A DNA stretch of 64,000 nt from Cristatella mucedo. Lineage: Eukaryota; Bryozoa; Phylactolaemata; Cristatellidae. The DNA is taken from assembly GCA_009760855.2 (NCBI GenBank), contig WPIO01000030.1, positions 985,001 to 1,049,000 of the forward strand, read 5' to 3'. The translations under genes and the position numbers were made by a program. The notes under the pieces were generated by a model. That model had not been told where the DNA came from and ran no database searches. It worked only from the letters and a program-made list of their open reading frames with translations. Positions 1-13,900 of the stretch are shown here, piece by piece (position 1 is the first letter of the stretch; each line of letters opens with the position of its first letter).

Positions 1-404
1 TGGTACTCACAAGTGAAATACGAACAGTTCACCGGCTAAAGCTAGTTAAGAAACCAGAGAGCTGCTTAAAAGCAACTGCTCTACTATTAAGTGCCATCCT
101 ATTTGCTTATATTTGGGGGCAAAACGGGTCCTGTTGCATTTCGAACAGTCCGCAGGCCGGACGGTACTATTTGAACGATGAAGCCTAAGATTAATCGTTA
201 AAGCATAATACATTTTCTCATTTCGAGTTGTAGCTTCCGCTGGTAGCTCTTACAACTCAAATCTAGTCATTTAGACAGGTGAACTTACTGCGAATGGAAT
301 GGCATTGTGCCCCTAGCAAAAAGTTCAACATGGTAGCCATTGGCTGTAAACCGTAAACTGTATACCCTAAACATTAAAACTCGACACTGTGATCCCTAAC
401 AAGC
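1..404. other. No gene seen
   Basis: AT-rich sequence with no exon, RNA or repeat I can assign. Near the right end it has CCCTAAAC-like words (about 370-385) that recur just past the LINE-B copy. Confidence 0.4.
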
Positions 405-1090
405 ACACAAACCTTGAACTCCTTAGTTCTGTCTCGGCTTGATTATTGTAATTCCCTTTTGGCTGGGCTAACAAAAAAGGTAACTAGGCCACAGCAGCTG
501 GCTATGAATATGGCTGCAAGGCTAGTTTTCAAGTCCCATAGGTTTGAACACGGTTCTCCTTTGCTAAAAGAGCTAGGATGGTTGCCGGCTGATCAACGGA
601 TACAGAGCAAAGTTCTTACGCTGACCCACAAGGCCCACCACGGCTTGGCTCCTCCATACCTAGCTAAACTGCTGAACCAGTTTCAACCTCTTCGTGCCCT
701 CAGGTCCTGTATGGACGATAAATTAGCTGCTCCATTCCTCCACGTAAAGACCGTTGGCAACAGAAGCTTCAGCTTTGCAGGTCCTAGACTGTGGAACTCC
801 CTGCTACAGTTCTTACGCAACGACAACTACTCTCCTGTTGCCGACTGTGGCACATCCTTTCCAACAGTCCTGAGCGGCTACTTCCATGCTACTCACTACC
901 TCAACTGCTCTCCTGACTCTCCTATGCTTCCTACTTTCTCGTTGTTGCGCGAGATGAAGTCTGTTGGCTACCAAATGCGTACCGAAAGCCGCACACGATG
1001 TGAGTGCAATATACAAACTCTCCTGTGTAACACCCACTTAGTCTTTATGGCTGTGTGGAGTTACAGATGTAGATACATTATATTACAACT
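405..1090 (+). mobile_element. LINE-B fragment, 3' end of ORF2 and tail
   Basis: A 5'-truncated copy. It is open from 414 to 1094 and encodes the C-terminal end of ORF2 (SRLDYCNSLLAGL, LLKELGWLPADQRIQSK, FSFAGPRLWNSL), followed by the family's 3' UTR and a decayed ATACATTATATTAC tail. Very similar copies are at 28030-29098 and 48772-49302. Confidence 0.88.
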
Positions 1091-2134
1091 CTAGACCCTA
1101 AATCCAAACCGCTAAACCCTAAAACAAAAAGATATCTCAAAACTTATTTAAAATACATATATATATATATGTGTATTTATAGGTATGTTTTGAAATGAAT
1201 TTTCACCCTTGAATTCACAAAACTGTCATTATTATTGCAATGCTGCAATGCACATAGAAGCTGTAGCAGGATCCACATCACCATTTACAGATATGCATCG
1301 ACATACTAGTTGAGTGGAATGACCTAGATCAAAGCACATCCCTTCTGATGGATGGACAGGTGCACTATTTCATGAGTTTCCACACATAAAGATAGGGCAC
1401 CCAGCCAGTGGCAGAGCCAGAGGGCAGAGGGGCATTTGCGCTCCTACAGCAGGGTAGCAACCTGGGCCACCCCCATTCCAACACTTTCCCACTATCACCA
1501 ACAACAAAATGATCTACTTCCACTCGATAAGCAACCGCCAAGTGTGTTTCGATAAACACTGTGATTATGAGCTATAATTTTTTATTAATTATGGGTGTAG
1601 CACTGCCTACATGAAAACTTTGTGGGTCTTGCCTGTTACCATCGAAAACCATGAGCGATTGTCCCCATGAAATCCTGGCTTTGCTGGGCCCCATCTGTCT
1701 AAAAGCACTAGCCAGGGTGAATAGCCCCAATAAAGCAGGTAACGAGAACAATTTTCACTCTCTCTGGCCACAAGCTCGAAATCTAAACGTTTTCTCCAGA
1801 TGATGAGCTTTGCCCCATTATAGCAGCCAGCATAGCGGTGGACTTACTAGCATAACGGTAGACTTGCCAGCATAACGGTGGAAAAACACGGCAACGGTCA
1901 GCCCCAGTTTTAAAGTGATTCATTGCTACCACAGCCGGATACAAACATGGCTTGCTGCACATGTCACATGCCATCCCGACTAAAGTGTTCCTCAATCATT
2001 GCTAAGCATGCATGAATAGTCTGAATGAATGGCCCGAGACCTGCATTAATAATCGTTTAGTTTTCTATTTGGCTAAAAGTTTGCAGAAACAACTATATGG
2101 CTTAAGATGGGATCTCAAAAGATCGTTTACTCAT
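1091..2134. other. Unassigned intergenic sequence
   Basis: It starts with ACCCTAAA-type words (1093-1125), then has an imperfect AT palindrome around (AT)n at 1152-1172. After that I see nothing beyond short chance ORFs. Confidence 0.4.
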
Positions 2135-2415
2135 GAGAGAAATCGTGACGTCACGACACCCCTGACTTGACATTTAAAAAGAAGCTAAAACTCACCTTTG
2201 GCTCACAGCATTTGCTGGTTCCTTGTGATTTGTTCTTTATGTGCTTTTGCACACTGACACTGTGCATGTTACCACTAACCATAATATGCATGCTGACACT
2301 GTTCATGTAACCATATTATGTTCCAAGTTGACACTGCACACGTTACCACTAACCATATGGCCATGCTTCCTTTACAGCACATGTATAGTGCCTAGAAAGA
2401 GGTTAAAAACATCTT
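2135..2415 (+). mobile_element. LINE-A 3' fragment
   Basis: It reads the last codons of ORF2 (TTTAAAAAGAAGCTAAAA), then the family 3' UTR with repeated GCTGACACTG...CCACTAACC words and the start of the 3' stem (GTGCCTAGAAAGAG). The (ATT)n tail is lost. Confidence 0.75.
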
Positions 2416-2884
2416 GAAAGGCATGGCTTCAATCTGCAGAAAAGACGGTAACTCTTAATTTACTTATAACTGTCATAATGGCATTCACAGGGTGGCATGT
2501 GATCAAAACAAGCTGCCGCAGCTTACAAGATCACAAATGACTGGGCTTCGACTAGCATGGACTCAATTGTTGACAAAAACAGTAAGGCCTAATACTGTCC
2601 TAGTGCCTTGTAATACAGTGATGGATTTAGTCATTTATTTATCCATAATTGTCTATGAATAGTGCTTGCACAAACCACTTCCGGCAGACAAAGAAATCTG
2701 GAAGAAAAGAAGTGCTCTTCTTGTGCTTTTCTAAAGACAGTTTGGCTCCTCTGGCTTGAATGCCTTATATTGTATTAGCTGCATTAAAAAAGTAAAAAGT
2801 CAGGGCTGGCCGATGCAACAGTCCTCATTTATATAGGTGCAGATGAGCATTTGTAGCTATTAGCCCACTTGCAGCAGACACTAA

Positions 2885-2945
2885 AAGATTTTTATGTTGC
2901 AAGACTTGAACCCACAACCTGGATCATGAAGAGCAAGAGCTCTAC
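2885..2945 (-). mobile_element. tRNA-derived SINE fragment
   Basis: The minus strand reads an A-box-like TAGTCTAAAGGTAGAGC and a B-box GGGTTCAAGTC at tRNA-like spacing. It abuts the tail of the next SINE-1. No cloverleaf closes, so it is not called a tRNA gene. Confidence 0.4.
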
Positions 2946-2960
2946 CTTTAGACTATAAAA

Positions 2961-3104
2961 TATAAATATAATTCATTTGTATGGCACCCTATGAGAACTT
3001 AATCTATATTCAGGCGCTTCACATATGCCACGGGGCTCGACCCGTGACCTTGGCAAGACTGCAGTCAAGGCGAGCACCTTAACCACTGGTCCAAACCAGC
3101 TTGG
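2961..3104 (-). mobile_element. SINE-1 copy
   Basis: Minus-strand tRNA-derived head (TTTGGACCAGTGGTTAAGG A-box region; GGTCGAGCCCC B-box region), then GAAGCGCCTGAATA...AGTTCTCATAGGGTG and the ACAAATGAATTATATT tail. Confidence 0.85.
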
Positions 3105-4679
3105 TGATAGGGAGGGCATAATGGATAAGGATGTCTTTTAGATAACATGATCGCCTGAATGTCTAGTGTAACAGCTCTCCAAGTGAAAACTCCTTCTGGC
3201 AGACGGCTAATGACAAAATACATGTGGCTTAGATAACCAAAAAAAAAGTGAGGCTGGTATGTAGGCTTGGAGCTGCACCAGCCACACCCACCCAGACTTG
3301 AACCCAGTCGAACACTCATGAGACAGATTAGGGTGAGCAGGTAAGCAGAAAACAACTGCCAACGACAGCACGATGGCCCTGCAAGGGTCGAGTAGCTTTG
3401 TTAATTTATTCTAGGGTACACACTTGCAAGAAATAGGTCTGATTTTGCAGTGATGTGCGAAGAAATCCCATCGATGTTGTTGAATGCCACTACACTGGTT
3501 TGGGCGTTTCTTCCGACTCACTCATCTAATTGTCTTTCATATCTTTGCTACAAACCGACTTTGTACACCCCGAGCGGCGATACTTGCTGTGCATTTTCAA
3601 TTCTTGTCTCCGGCAGTATGGCATGCACAGGCATAAAATAAATGCAAAAGTGAGTACACAGACGTCATGCATAAAACGCACAGGCATCAGTGCATGGGCC
3701 CCGACCGCACCAACAATTACTATATATTAGATGGTCCATGTGCATAGATCTCGTTTCATTCCTTGCACCAGTCCTACATTAAACCGCAAACCCAGGTGGG
3801 AGAATAGGAAGAGGGGTGGTAGATGGGAAGGTGGCCAGCACTGGTATCTGCTGCTTTCTGCCATCGACATTAGTCATCCACGAAGAAATGCACTAGCCTC
3901 GTGCAGCGCCTCGTGCAACAAGGCAACATAGTTCAATGCATTTGCCAAAACATGTCCACAAGGTTGAAAGCTCCTTTACTTTGCTGGAAAAAATGCCTAC
4001 CGTTGCGTGACTGGGGCTCGGCTAAGATGGACTAACGAATTGTTGTGCCTATGATTCGAGTTGGTGTATAACTACTCAGAAATATAGCCAGCTTAGTAAG
4101 CTGCCTGCAGCAAAGCACGCCACCGACGACCATCGACGGCAGGTTCTCCTCTGCGGTTACGTAGTGGTCTATGTTGTTCGGCGCTTATATGACATGACAC
4201 AATGTGGCTAACCGTAACGAAAGTTTGACAACAGAAAAATTTCGTATTTGCACACTCTGCTAGAAGCCAAAGGTGCGTATGCCTCGGGCTGCTGTCGTAC
4301 CAAAAAAAAACTGATCCCATCGAGGTACCCTAGATCGCCGCACGGCAGCCGAGCACCCTGCCGTCACCAAATGTGATTCGGTATCAACTAGGCTTTAATT
4401 TAAGCGCATATTTATCATAATTAGGTGGATGATCACTATTTTCTAAAAATATGAAGTGCAACCTCCATCAAAAGCGGCTCTACGAGCGTCGAAGGGGTGA
4501 GGAGTCTCACTGGAGCAACAAATCAGATCGATGGTGAGACACAACCCTGCGGGCAGTCCGGAGCATTATTTGTGGCAGCCTGAGGTGATGTGATGATATT
4601 TTAAGCGAAAGAATCTTTGATAAAATAAATTAGACCGCGGAGCACCGGTTACCTCACAATATTCAGATGCAGTGAACAT
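3105..4679. other. No gene seen upstream of DNAJA2
   Basis: Only short ORFs with no recognisable domain and no repeat that recurs elsewhere in the window. Ordinary intergenic DNA as far as I can tell. Confidence 0.4.
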
Positions 4680-4916
4680 CAGGTGGGCGCGACAATGGCG
4701 AGATCCAGTAGTTCTAGGCGTGCCCGTGTGAGTCTACCCGGAAGATCAGCGGTATACCTACTGGTCTGATCTCGCTGTCGATTACTGGTACCCAAAATAT
4801 ATTTTATTTTTTTAAATATCTCGCATTTATAATAAATATGTATCCTATGTACTTCCTGCTAGCGTCTGGCTGTGCTCGTTTTGCCGTGCGTCATTCCGAT
4901 TGTTCCGACCCACGGG
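4680..4916 (+). promoter_or_regulatory. Presumed promoter / 5' UTR of DNAJA2
   Basis: This lies immediately upstream of the DNAJA2 start codon. An inverted ETS-like core (ACTTCCTGCT, near 4850) sits about 60 bp before the ATG and a CCGGAAGA core lies near 4739. No TATA box is evident at a fixed distance. The promoter role is inferred from position only. Confidence 0.3.
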
Positions 4917-7900
4917 ATGGTGGACACAAAACTGTACGACGTGCTTTCCGTTGAAAGGAACGCCACTCCAGAACAAATAAAAGCGGTACCGTAGTTTGGC
5001 TTGCCAGTTTTTTCTGTAAAAGACTCGCTTTTCTGTGTTTTAGCCATTCGAGCTCCTTTACCGGTACATGGCCGCGGTATTCCCGCTGGACTGGCGTCGT
5101 TTCATTTTTCCCAATTAGATCCTACCAACTACCTGATAGTTCGCGTCCTCTCCTGCTCATCTCTTAAGCGAGGCTTTTGCCTCATATTATCAGCAGGTTC
5201 AAGCTGAGCTTATTTTTCTGCCGCCGAGAGACGCTCGACTTCTTTCGCTTGTCTGCCGGCCTCGCGGCGGCCCTTTTACCCAACGCCCCAGGCTGAAACT
5301 CTCTTGGCATCTCGACACCTTTTCGCTCGCCGCCCGAGAAAAGCAAGCCTCGCTATTTGCAGATACTGTTCTCGTCGTGAATTTTTTCTGGTAAGAATTT
5401 TGCTTACCACCTGGGCACACTCTTCGCGTACCCACACCGGTGTGGTCCCCGGTGAATTGCTCAGTGACCTTTGAGGTGTGGTACTTTAGGCATCTCGTGA
5501 TGTCGTTAGCCGTGCTATTCATTTTATCCACTTTTTTATCCATTGTATCCACTGCAGCATCCAGTTTAGTGCAGGAGTTTGTACGTCTTTGCGTACCTCA
5601 CTTAGCAAGCAGCAAGTTCGTACCGAACTGCGGGGATCCGACCGTAAATGCATCCAAGCACCATTGCTGTTGCAACCGAGCGTTACCATATTCCCAGCTG
5701 GAACCCTGAGCTTGAGGCGGCCACTTGTGAATGCGTTGAGTATGGCCTTGTGTATAATCGAGATGCGTGACTAGGCCTTTGTTTGGTCGGTGATCGATGC
5801 AGCTGATTGCTCACTGTGACAAGCATGCAGTTAGTTTGGTTGCATGGCGTCCCAAGAGGTGCTTGGACAGTACTAGGTGAGCAGCTTTGCCTCTGGTAAA
5901 GAGCGGCCAACCACTCGGGCAGCAGCTCGCGGCTTCTCCGGCTTCGGTCGTCGGTTTATTGCAGTCGCTTTCTTGTTGCTGCTTTCGGAAAATGGCTTTT
6001 CAGTATTTGACATGTTTTCACGCTTAGGCTAACCAACCGGAAAACAAAAAGTATGCGACTCACCCCACTTAGTTGTCTCCTCATTAATGATCTAGCCTTA
6101 GCCCGGCTAGTCTGACTTTAGCTAAGCTAGTCTGATTATAGTTCTTTTCGGTGCTCTTGCTGGAGATCCACTCGACCGAGTGACATTGCTAGCTGCCCGT
6201 GATTAGATCCGTCGTGATGGCGCTGCACTGTGTCATGTTACCTGTGCCTAGTGACCTGGATGCTGGGGTACTCCTGTGACCTGCCACACTTGTCAGGTTT
6301 GCCTTTGCCTTGCCTTTTTAACTGTTTGCATTAAGCATCATCTTGGTAGAGAAGCAGCAGCTAAGCTTCCTGGAGCATAGGCTATCGGGAACGGCACAAC
6401 CTCTACATCGCACCACTTCTCTCAGACGGGCAGCGAGTTCCCATCAAACAGCACATCGGCTCTTGCCCCAGCTTGCGTATCCAGCATCACCCTGGTTGGC
6501 CTAGTCGTTAAGGTGCTCTGCCTTTAACGACAGGTTAATGTGAATTTGTTTGATGACCTCGGTCTTGGGCTCGAGCCCCGTGGCAAACGTGAAGCGCCTG
6601 AATAGAGATTTAAGTTCTGTTAGGGTGCTATGCAGGTGAAGTATATTGTTTTTCTTAAGTTCATACTCATTAGGGCTTGCCTCCCACCTCCAGCTTTTCG
6701 GCGCCTGCGATCGTTGATGTGTGACACTAACCAACCTCAAACCCTTGCTAGACTTTGCCTTCAGCTCCTATTCACCTAAAGCCAGGAAGTCACAGGCTAA
6801 TGCCACAAAAGCCTCTCAAATTAACATAGTGGAAAGGGAAACTAAAAACCCCTTCCCAACGACTATTTTTGTATTTGTGTATGGTTCGTTGTGTTCGTGC
6901 TACAACTCGACTTGCCACCATCATTCTAACAGTTGATCAGCTTCCTTTGCAGCTTGGGGAAAAAGACATTTTACTGTAAGTGCCCTGCTTTACTGGTTTA
7001 TTTTTTTAGTTGATATAAAATTTGAGTTCTGAAGCAATTTTTTATTTTATCCTTGGATTACATGGATCGGTTGGCTAGTGGCAAAAATTACTGCAAGTAG
7101 TGGGAGGTCGAGGGGCCTTGCCTACCTACTTGTATTTCACCGTATCTTACCGTGCTTGTATTTCAGTCTTGAATAATGTGTATTCAACCTGCAACCAGCA
7201 CCACTACTTGAACATTGATGTAGCCCCTCTTAGCAACTATGAATACTATCGGAGGTGGCCACAATATTTGCATCTTCATGACTATATGTTGACAAAAATA
7301 CGTTATAGGCTTACAAGAGGTTGGCAAAGAAGTACCATCCTGATAAGAATCCTGAACATGGAGAGAAGTTTAAAGAAATCGCCTATGCTTATGAGGTGCT
7401 TTCTTCACCGGAGAAGCGCGAGATTTACGACCAGCATGGGATTGATGGGTTGAAAGAAGGCCGCTCGAATGGTAGGGACAATCGTACTGCCTGTCACTCG
7501 GATCTTCTGGCATTTTACCTGACTTCACCATCCTTGGGCTCTTCATATTACCGATGTCTTTACTCGGGTCTCGTTCTGTGCCCATACAACTTTCTACCTG
7601 CTGATGTCGTTTGGCATGATGACATTTAAAGTGAACATAAATCTCATCCTGTCTTCTCACATATGCTTTTTCCTGTGAATCACCCTTTATATGTGTGTGA
7701 TGGTTCTTGCCATTAATTAGTTGCATTTGAAGTGCAGTGCCTAGAAAGAGAGTGCAATGAAGATTCATTATTATTACCTTTGCTATATTTATTGTTGTTG
7801 TTATTATTATGCTGTGACTGCCTTAAATACTGAATGTTGCTGTTGTGCTGCATGGAATGCCCCATTCTGGATTGAAGCTGTGTGTGCTGACATGGGCTGC

Positions 7901-10900
7901 ATGCAGCATTTCATGTAAGCCAACTGCTGGTATGACATTTTTTTGCTGTTCACCAAAAGTGGCTTCTGTCATTGAAACTCTAGCTAGTGCAGTAGTTGCT
8001 GGGCATGTCATTGCCATGGATTCTGTTTCGCCGGCATAGCGCACTGAAGAGTAGCATGATGGTGCATTCTTTGACTGACTTTGGCTACGTTGGCATGCTC
8101 ACCTTACCTACGAAATTATTCTTTTGTTTGCATTAGTAGAATCAATCGTGCTATCCTGTTTACCGATTGGTTAGGCTCCCAATTCGGCATCTTCAGGTCT
8201 TCGCTGGAAGTGCTGGCAGAGGCCCCCCACTGAGGTAGGCCTAGTTAGTGTCTTAGTATCTCATTTATTGTCTTGACTAGAAAATGTAGCAGATTGTATG
8301 ACTTGGTGAGAATTTTTTCTGGTTATCCGGGTTGACTACATGTGGACTATCGTATATTTTTCATGGATTAAAAAGACCACACTGACTCGATGACCTCTCA
8401 CCTATCCCTAACGAACGTCCTTGATTTTAGTTAGGGCCATTTCCTGGTAGCCAATGCAGCTTCGTGTGTTGGTTTTATTGGAGGGGTAGACATATCACTG
8501 AGGCTAGAAGTATTTATATCAATGCCCCTTGATTACCTGCCAAGCTCTGCTTTAGCGATACTGCCCTCAAGAGTTAGCTGATCCTGCTAAATTCGTATCC
8601 TTCTGATTCCTAAGGTTAGCTGATTGAAAGGGCACTATACAAATGAATTATATTTTGGGGCCAATGTTTGATGGCGTAATCACACTAGGGGATCGACTCT
8701 TCACAGAGATGTTGCATTGTGGTAGCCTACTATAGCTATTAATCCCTCTACTACAGCTATTAACCCCTTGCCACTATAAGCTTGAGTATTGTGGCAGCCT
8801 ATTAAGGCACCCTACAACGGTGGACCTTACGGTCAGTGGCCGTGTGATGCCAATTATGGATCGGTGTGTTCACAGCTTAAGGCAGTGAAAGCATGCTTCG
8901 GCTACACGAGCGCTTAGCCTCTAGATGATGTCGACTGGGGTTCGAGGCCGATAGCTGCACCTGCCCCTTTCTCGGATGGTCTTCCAGAAGAATCGTTGCC
9001 TGCTTTAACGTTGTCGATCTACATGCATACTACTTTTAGAGCAAGCTTTTATTTACAATCATGCAACCAAACATGATTAAAAATCTTGCTACATCGGTAG
9101 TCTTAATTTATGCAGGGTACAACTGATACTCGGCAGGTGCCCTTGGCAATCCTCTGTTAGGTCACATGGTACTTGATCTCAGGCTTGAGGTCTTAATATT
9201 GGACAGCCGTGCGTGGATAAGGCTTACACTTAGTCATAGTGTCAGACAACAGCCTCCTTTAGATGTTTTGCCGATAAGAATTGCAGTACGTTAACTTACT
9301 CACTCGGCTGTTCGTGCATCATTGAGGTGCCGTTTAATGTGCAGCTCCGGCTTCTGAATGTAGCAACTCGCTGTTAATTTTTAAGAAATTTAGAACCGAC
9401 CATACAGGTGTGTGCAAAAATTACCACAGCAATAGAGCTATAGCTTTGTGCGAAGAACTCAACACCAGGTTCTTGCATGTGTACTTACGGCTTGCATGTC
9501 ATGCGCTCAACTATCGAAATCGAATGGGAAATGGTTAAACTGAAGAGCAACATTAATTTTGTTCGAGAATTGTTGGCCTTGTGAATAGCCACATGTACTG
9601 TACTTAGGATCTTCACGAGTGTCTTTGAGGTGGGAGGGGCATGTAGCATGGATAAATCAGCATGTGCCCCGGGGCACTGTCACACTGTGAGCTGCCCCTT
9701 GGTCACAAGCCTCGGAGCTTCCCTGCCCTTTAGCCCAGGCCAGTCTTCTGGGCAGTTGATGGCTGATCACGCCTTCTGCTGTAGCTCTGTCGGGAAGCCT
9801 GGCGAGGGGCTCGTAGGAAAATGCTTTTCCTAGCAGCTAGCCCCAACTCCTGCCAGCATGCCTGCTAGGCAGACTAACCATAGATAATGGGATTGGATAC
9901 AGAAATGGTGGAGATATTATAGCAGTCACCAGCATAATGATTTACCTGTTCTGCCTAGATGAGGGTTGTTACAATCTGCTTTTTTTTAAGTCAACTACCG
10001 TAAAACAGATCAGGTCGTGAGGAGCCTCTTTCACTCAAATAACAAACCTTTCTGGAAAATCAAATTGCAATGGAAGTGACCTAGTTTGGTATGCTCATAA
10101 ACCAGCCTAGCAAACACTGATAAACGTTTGCTGCCTTCATTAATTAAGCGGTATTACAATAAGCTAGTGACTAACAGCAAATTTTGGTTAGTTGCGGTAG
10201 TAATTGTAACATCGGTACTAATAATATGTTCGTGCTGCTCTGCTTAAGACAATCAATGCGTGCTCACTGTTCACGTGCATGTTGTAAGGGCCTCATATGA
10301 CGACAGCAAGTTGGGAGTGCTCAAGCAATGAAGAAATTCGTGTTTGTCAAATTTGTCTCGAGGTTTCGCATTACTCTGTAGCTGTTTAATCCTTGCTGAT
10401 GAAACAGCCTCTTTTTGTATAGCGACAGAAGAGCCTTTGCGGCTATCGCCACCTCTTGCAGTGGCGATAAAGAATCGCCCACCGCAGGAATCGAACCGCC
10501 GTGAAAGCAACCGCCTTACCTAGTGTGCCATCACGGCTCACCAAAACGATGTTGCTCAGGCTGTTACTTGAGCAACATCGTTTTGGAATCCCTGTTGTAC
10601 ATTCAGTCGGAAAAAATCCTTGCAGTATTGCAGCCACAGCTGTGGCTGTAAATTCGTTTCGGTAATTAGAGACTTTTCTATGATGTAAGGCATTCTGAAG
10701 TTGTGCTGAATATGAAAATATTTATCGGCAGCCCAAAATCAAGCAAATATACGGTTGCTGTGTGTAATGTGACGTCCACCTACAACGATGCTATATGACT
10801 TCCCTTATCTGGCCAGGAATAGAAGCCACAAGCTTCTGCATTATCTCTTCTGCTGTAGCACATTTAACAGAGCCTGACTGAAATTTACTGAAAAATGGTC

Positions 10901-13900
10901 GGCTACTGATATAGGCCAAGTACCTCAGCTGCCTGATGATATCATTCCATAAAACATAAAAGCTCTATGTTTGGATCACGGAACTGGATTGGCCACAGTA
11001 TCGGCACCACATGGGTTTTTCATAAAAGTGCATAACTCTAGTTCTGGTTAGTCACGCAATTTGGATTTGAGTCTTCAAATACTCTGCATAGAAAGAGTCG
11101 TTATATTTGACAGCAAGATAACGGCTCGAAGCACACTTCCAAGCTAGTCAAGTACTTTTTTTGACGATTCCGTATGGGAATGTTGATGCAGTGGCCCAGC
11201 CAGTCGCTTGATCTGAACCCCCATCAAATATGGAGCGATATCGACATGTCGGCAGGATTGCTACAGCCAGGAGTGCACTTCAGGTTGTCACCCTGTTTAA
11301 TTACTTGTGCATGGCTGATTAACTTCGGTAGTTATTTCATTAGGATAAAAGCTGTGAAGCTGCGTGTTACGTGGCTTGGCTTTTGACTGTGGCTGTGGTA
11401 TCACATCGAAAAGCTGAAATGGTGTGCCTGTGCCGATGTTGCATGATAGCACCATACAAATATGGCCATGTGTTAATCTGAGAAATTGGGAGTTGAACAT
11501 GGTATTAGAACGTGTGTGCCGAGGTATTATTATGGGTCGAACACGATATGGTTACATAGGTGTATCAGCCTTAGAAAACAAAATTCATTCCAGTTCCTTA
11601 CTTGCTTCAAGCAAAGCAACATCCTGGGGTTAGTGACATGCAGGTTATCATGCTTACACAAGCATGCAAAAGCGTTATAGTCATAAGCATTATCCAGCGT
11701 GGCCCATTCAATCTTCAGACCTTAATTTCAATGTATGTCTAGGGTAAATTGAATAGAATGCTAAGAGCTCAGATGGGTCCTGTGACTACCATCTAAAGAA
11801 TTGCTTTTCTCTAGCTTGTGGGACGTGTTAAGAACGATAAGGCCAAAGTTTACAAAAGCTTTTTTTGCTACGCTGGAGAAGTTCAGGCTGGTTATTGCTT
11901 ATCAAGGTGATTTAAGTTCAAATTAGCACAAAAAAATTAATAAACTTGTATTAAAACTTTGCTTATATGTTAGATAGGTGTATTTTATATTACACCAGGT
12001 TAATACCGCAATCGAAACTTTCGGGGTCAGGTGGCCATTTAAGCTGCCTCGCCAATACTTCTGCACTCGAGTGTATATCTCACATCAGGGGGATGGACCA
12101 TACATTTAAGCCAGTTAGTTACCTGTGGGATGTAATGTATATGATGTATGTTGAAAACTGAAGAGTCGGCAACCATCATACCACGCTCAAGTTTTGTGGC
12201 ACTGGGGTCTGCTGCCATACTCCAAGTGTGCAGTCATCTTACATCATTTGGGCATTGTCGTTTTAAGCATAGGGATCTGTAGCAAAATCTACTTTAAGAA
12301 TTTTGCTCATAGATTAGGTAGCACCTAATGCAGCTTGGGACTATGTAGCAGGCAAGTGCAAGTTCACTGATGATTAAGTATCGTGATTTTGGATGTGTAC
12401 TCACCGGGCAAAATGTTAAAGTCGGCCAGTTTCAACAGCTTAGATGGGACTTGTTCGGTTTTTAGCGAAAACGATTTAAGTGAGCTCATTGCGAGCCACT
12501 AAATGTTCGCCTGTGTAAATGGGGCATGAGACAGTTTGCCATATGCATTATCTCTGTTGGAATCAGGGAGTTGCTATCTATCTCTTACACCCAAGAATTT
12601 GCCAGATTTGGATTTACTTCTTATCAGACATAGCATAAATAGAAAATAGTGAGCTGTTGACCATCTTGAAGTGTTGTTGCTTGCTCTATGTTTGCTCGTG
12701 AATGTTCAGTTGAATGCACATGCATGACCCGAATGATGTGGCATGCCCCCTAGACTCATTCCCTATGTTCCAATTAGTTCACACACATAACCAGCTAGCT
12801 TTATATGTCATTCATATAGGAATTTTGACATCGTAGGCTTGCACCTTCTGATGCAAGCAAGTTTCATCATCGTGCTTTACTGCTTGCTTATTGTTTCATT
12901 TTGGAGATTTTTTTGTAGATTATGTTGGTGTTCTATGTGCCGATCAAGTTACTGCCGACTAGATGCATAAATAGGGCTGCTTTGTGTCACTTAGCTTCAA
13001 GTAGTAGGTGATCATGAAAGGGGCGAGGTTGTAGATACACACCTCATTTGTAAGCAAGCTTGTTGACATCTTTGGGGCAAGTGTTAGCCTGCTGCTACAC
13101 TGATCAAACCTGCAGCATGCTTTTGATATTCGATACACATGGCACTGAGCCTCGGCCTCCACGCTGCTCCTGTGGATAGCGCCTGGTCAATAGGCAGCTG
13201 CAAGTACTACGGTTTTCATGCGCATGCGTTTTTCACGCTGCTCGGTCCTAATTCTGAACTCGCTGTGTCGATGTCTTTTAGATGACGAAAACATGGGCAA
13301 CCTCTTCGGAGGTCTTTTTGGAGGCTTGGGTGGCGGCTTCTTTGGAGGGTTCGGCCAGCAGGGAGGCGGGCGCTCTAGGGCGCAGGATTCCGTCGTGCCT
13401 CTTCGGTGAGTGCTGTGCGCACTGGGGGCGCCTCGCGTTCGTTCCACGCCGTCTGCTCCTCTTAAACAATCTCAGCTCGGTCAAGGTGAGTGATCTGTCT
13501 TTTTCCATTTTTCCAGGGTGACGTTGGAGGATCTGTACAATGGAAAAGTTGCATCTGTGGAATATCCTCGCACTGTGCTGTGCAAGTCTTGCGACGGGTC
13601 AGTGTTCTGCGTGTGATTCTGTGAATGTGCGAGTGCCAGCACCTCGGATTTCTTCATTCGTCCTAGCATGCACCTCTTGGCAGTTGGCTGAAATGCAGCA
13701 AAGGCTTCGAGCAGAAAGTTATGCCTTTCCTTCTAGTCAGCAGTAGCTGATGCTGCTCAATATAGTGAGGCTTCATCCTATTCCGGTGGCACTTAACTGC
13801 CTGAGTCCTGTGCATCCAGCGGCTCGTCGCACCCGCCGTATGCCAGGGCTCAGGCAGTATACTAATCAACCTGGCTGGTTGCTAGGCTTGCTCGGTGGTG

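Larger units (their letters stand above)
7472..13281 (+). other. DNAJA2 intron 2 (5.8 kb)
   Basis: Canonical GTAGGG donor and TTTTAG acceptor. Besides the SINE-2 and hairpin listed separately, it holds a SINE-1 tail relic (ACTATACAAATGAATTATAT, 8635-8654) and a tRNA-like piece near 8905-8965 with GGGTTCGAGGCC. No nested gene is evident. Confidence 0.7.
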
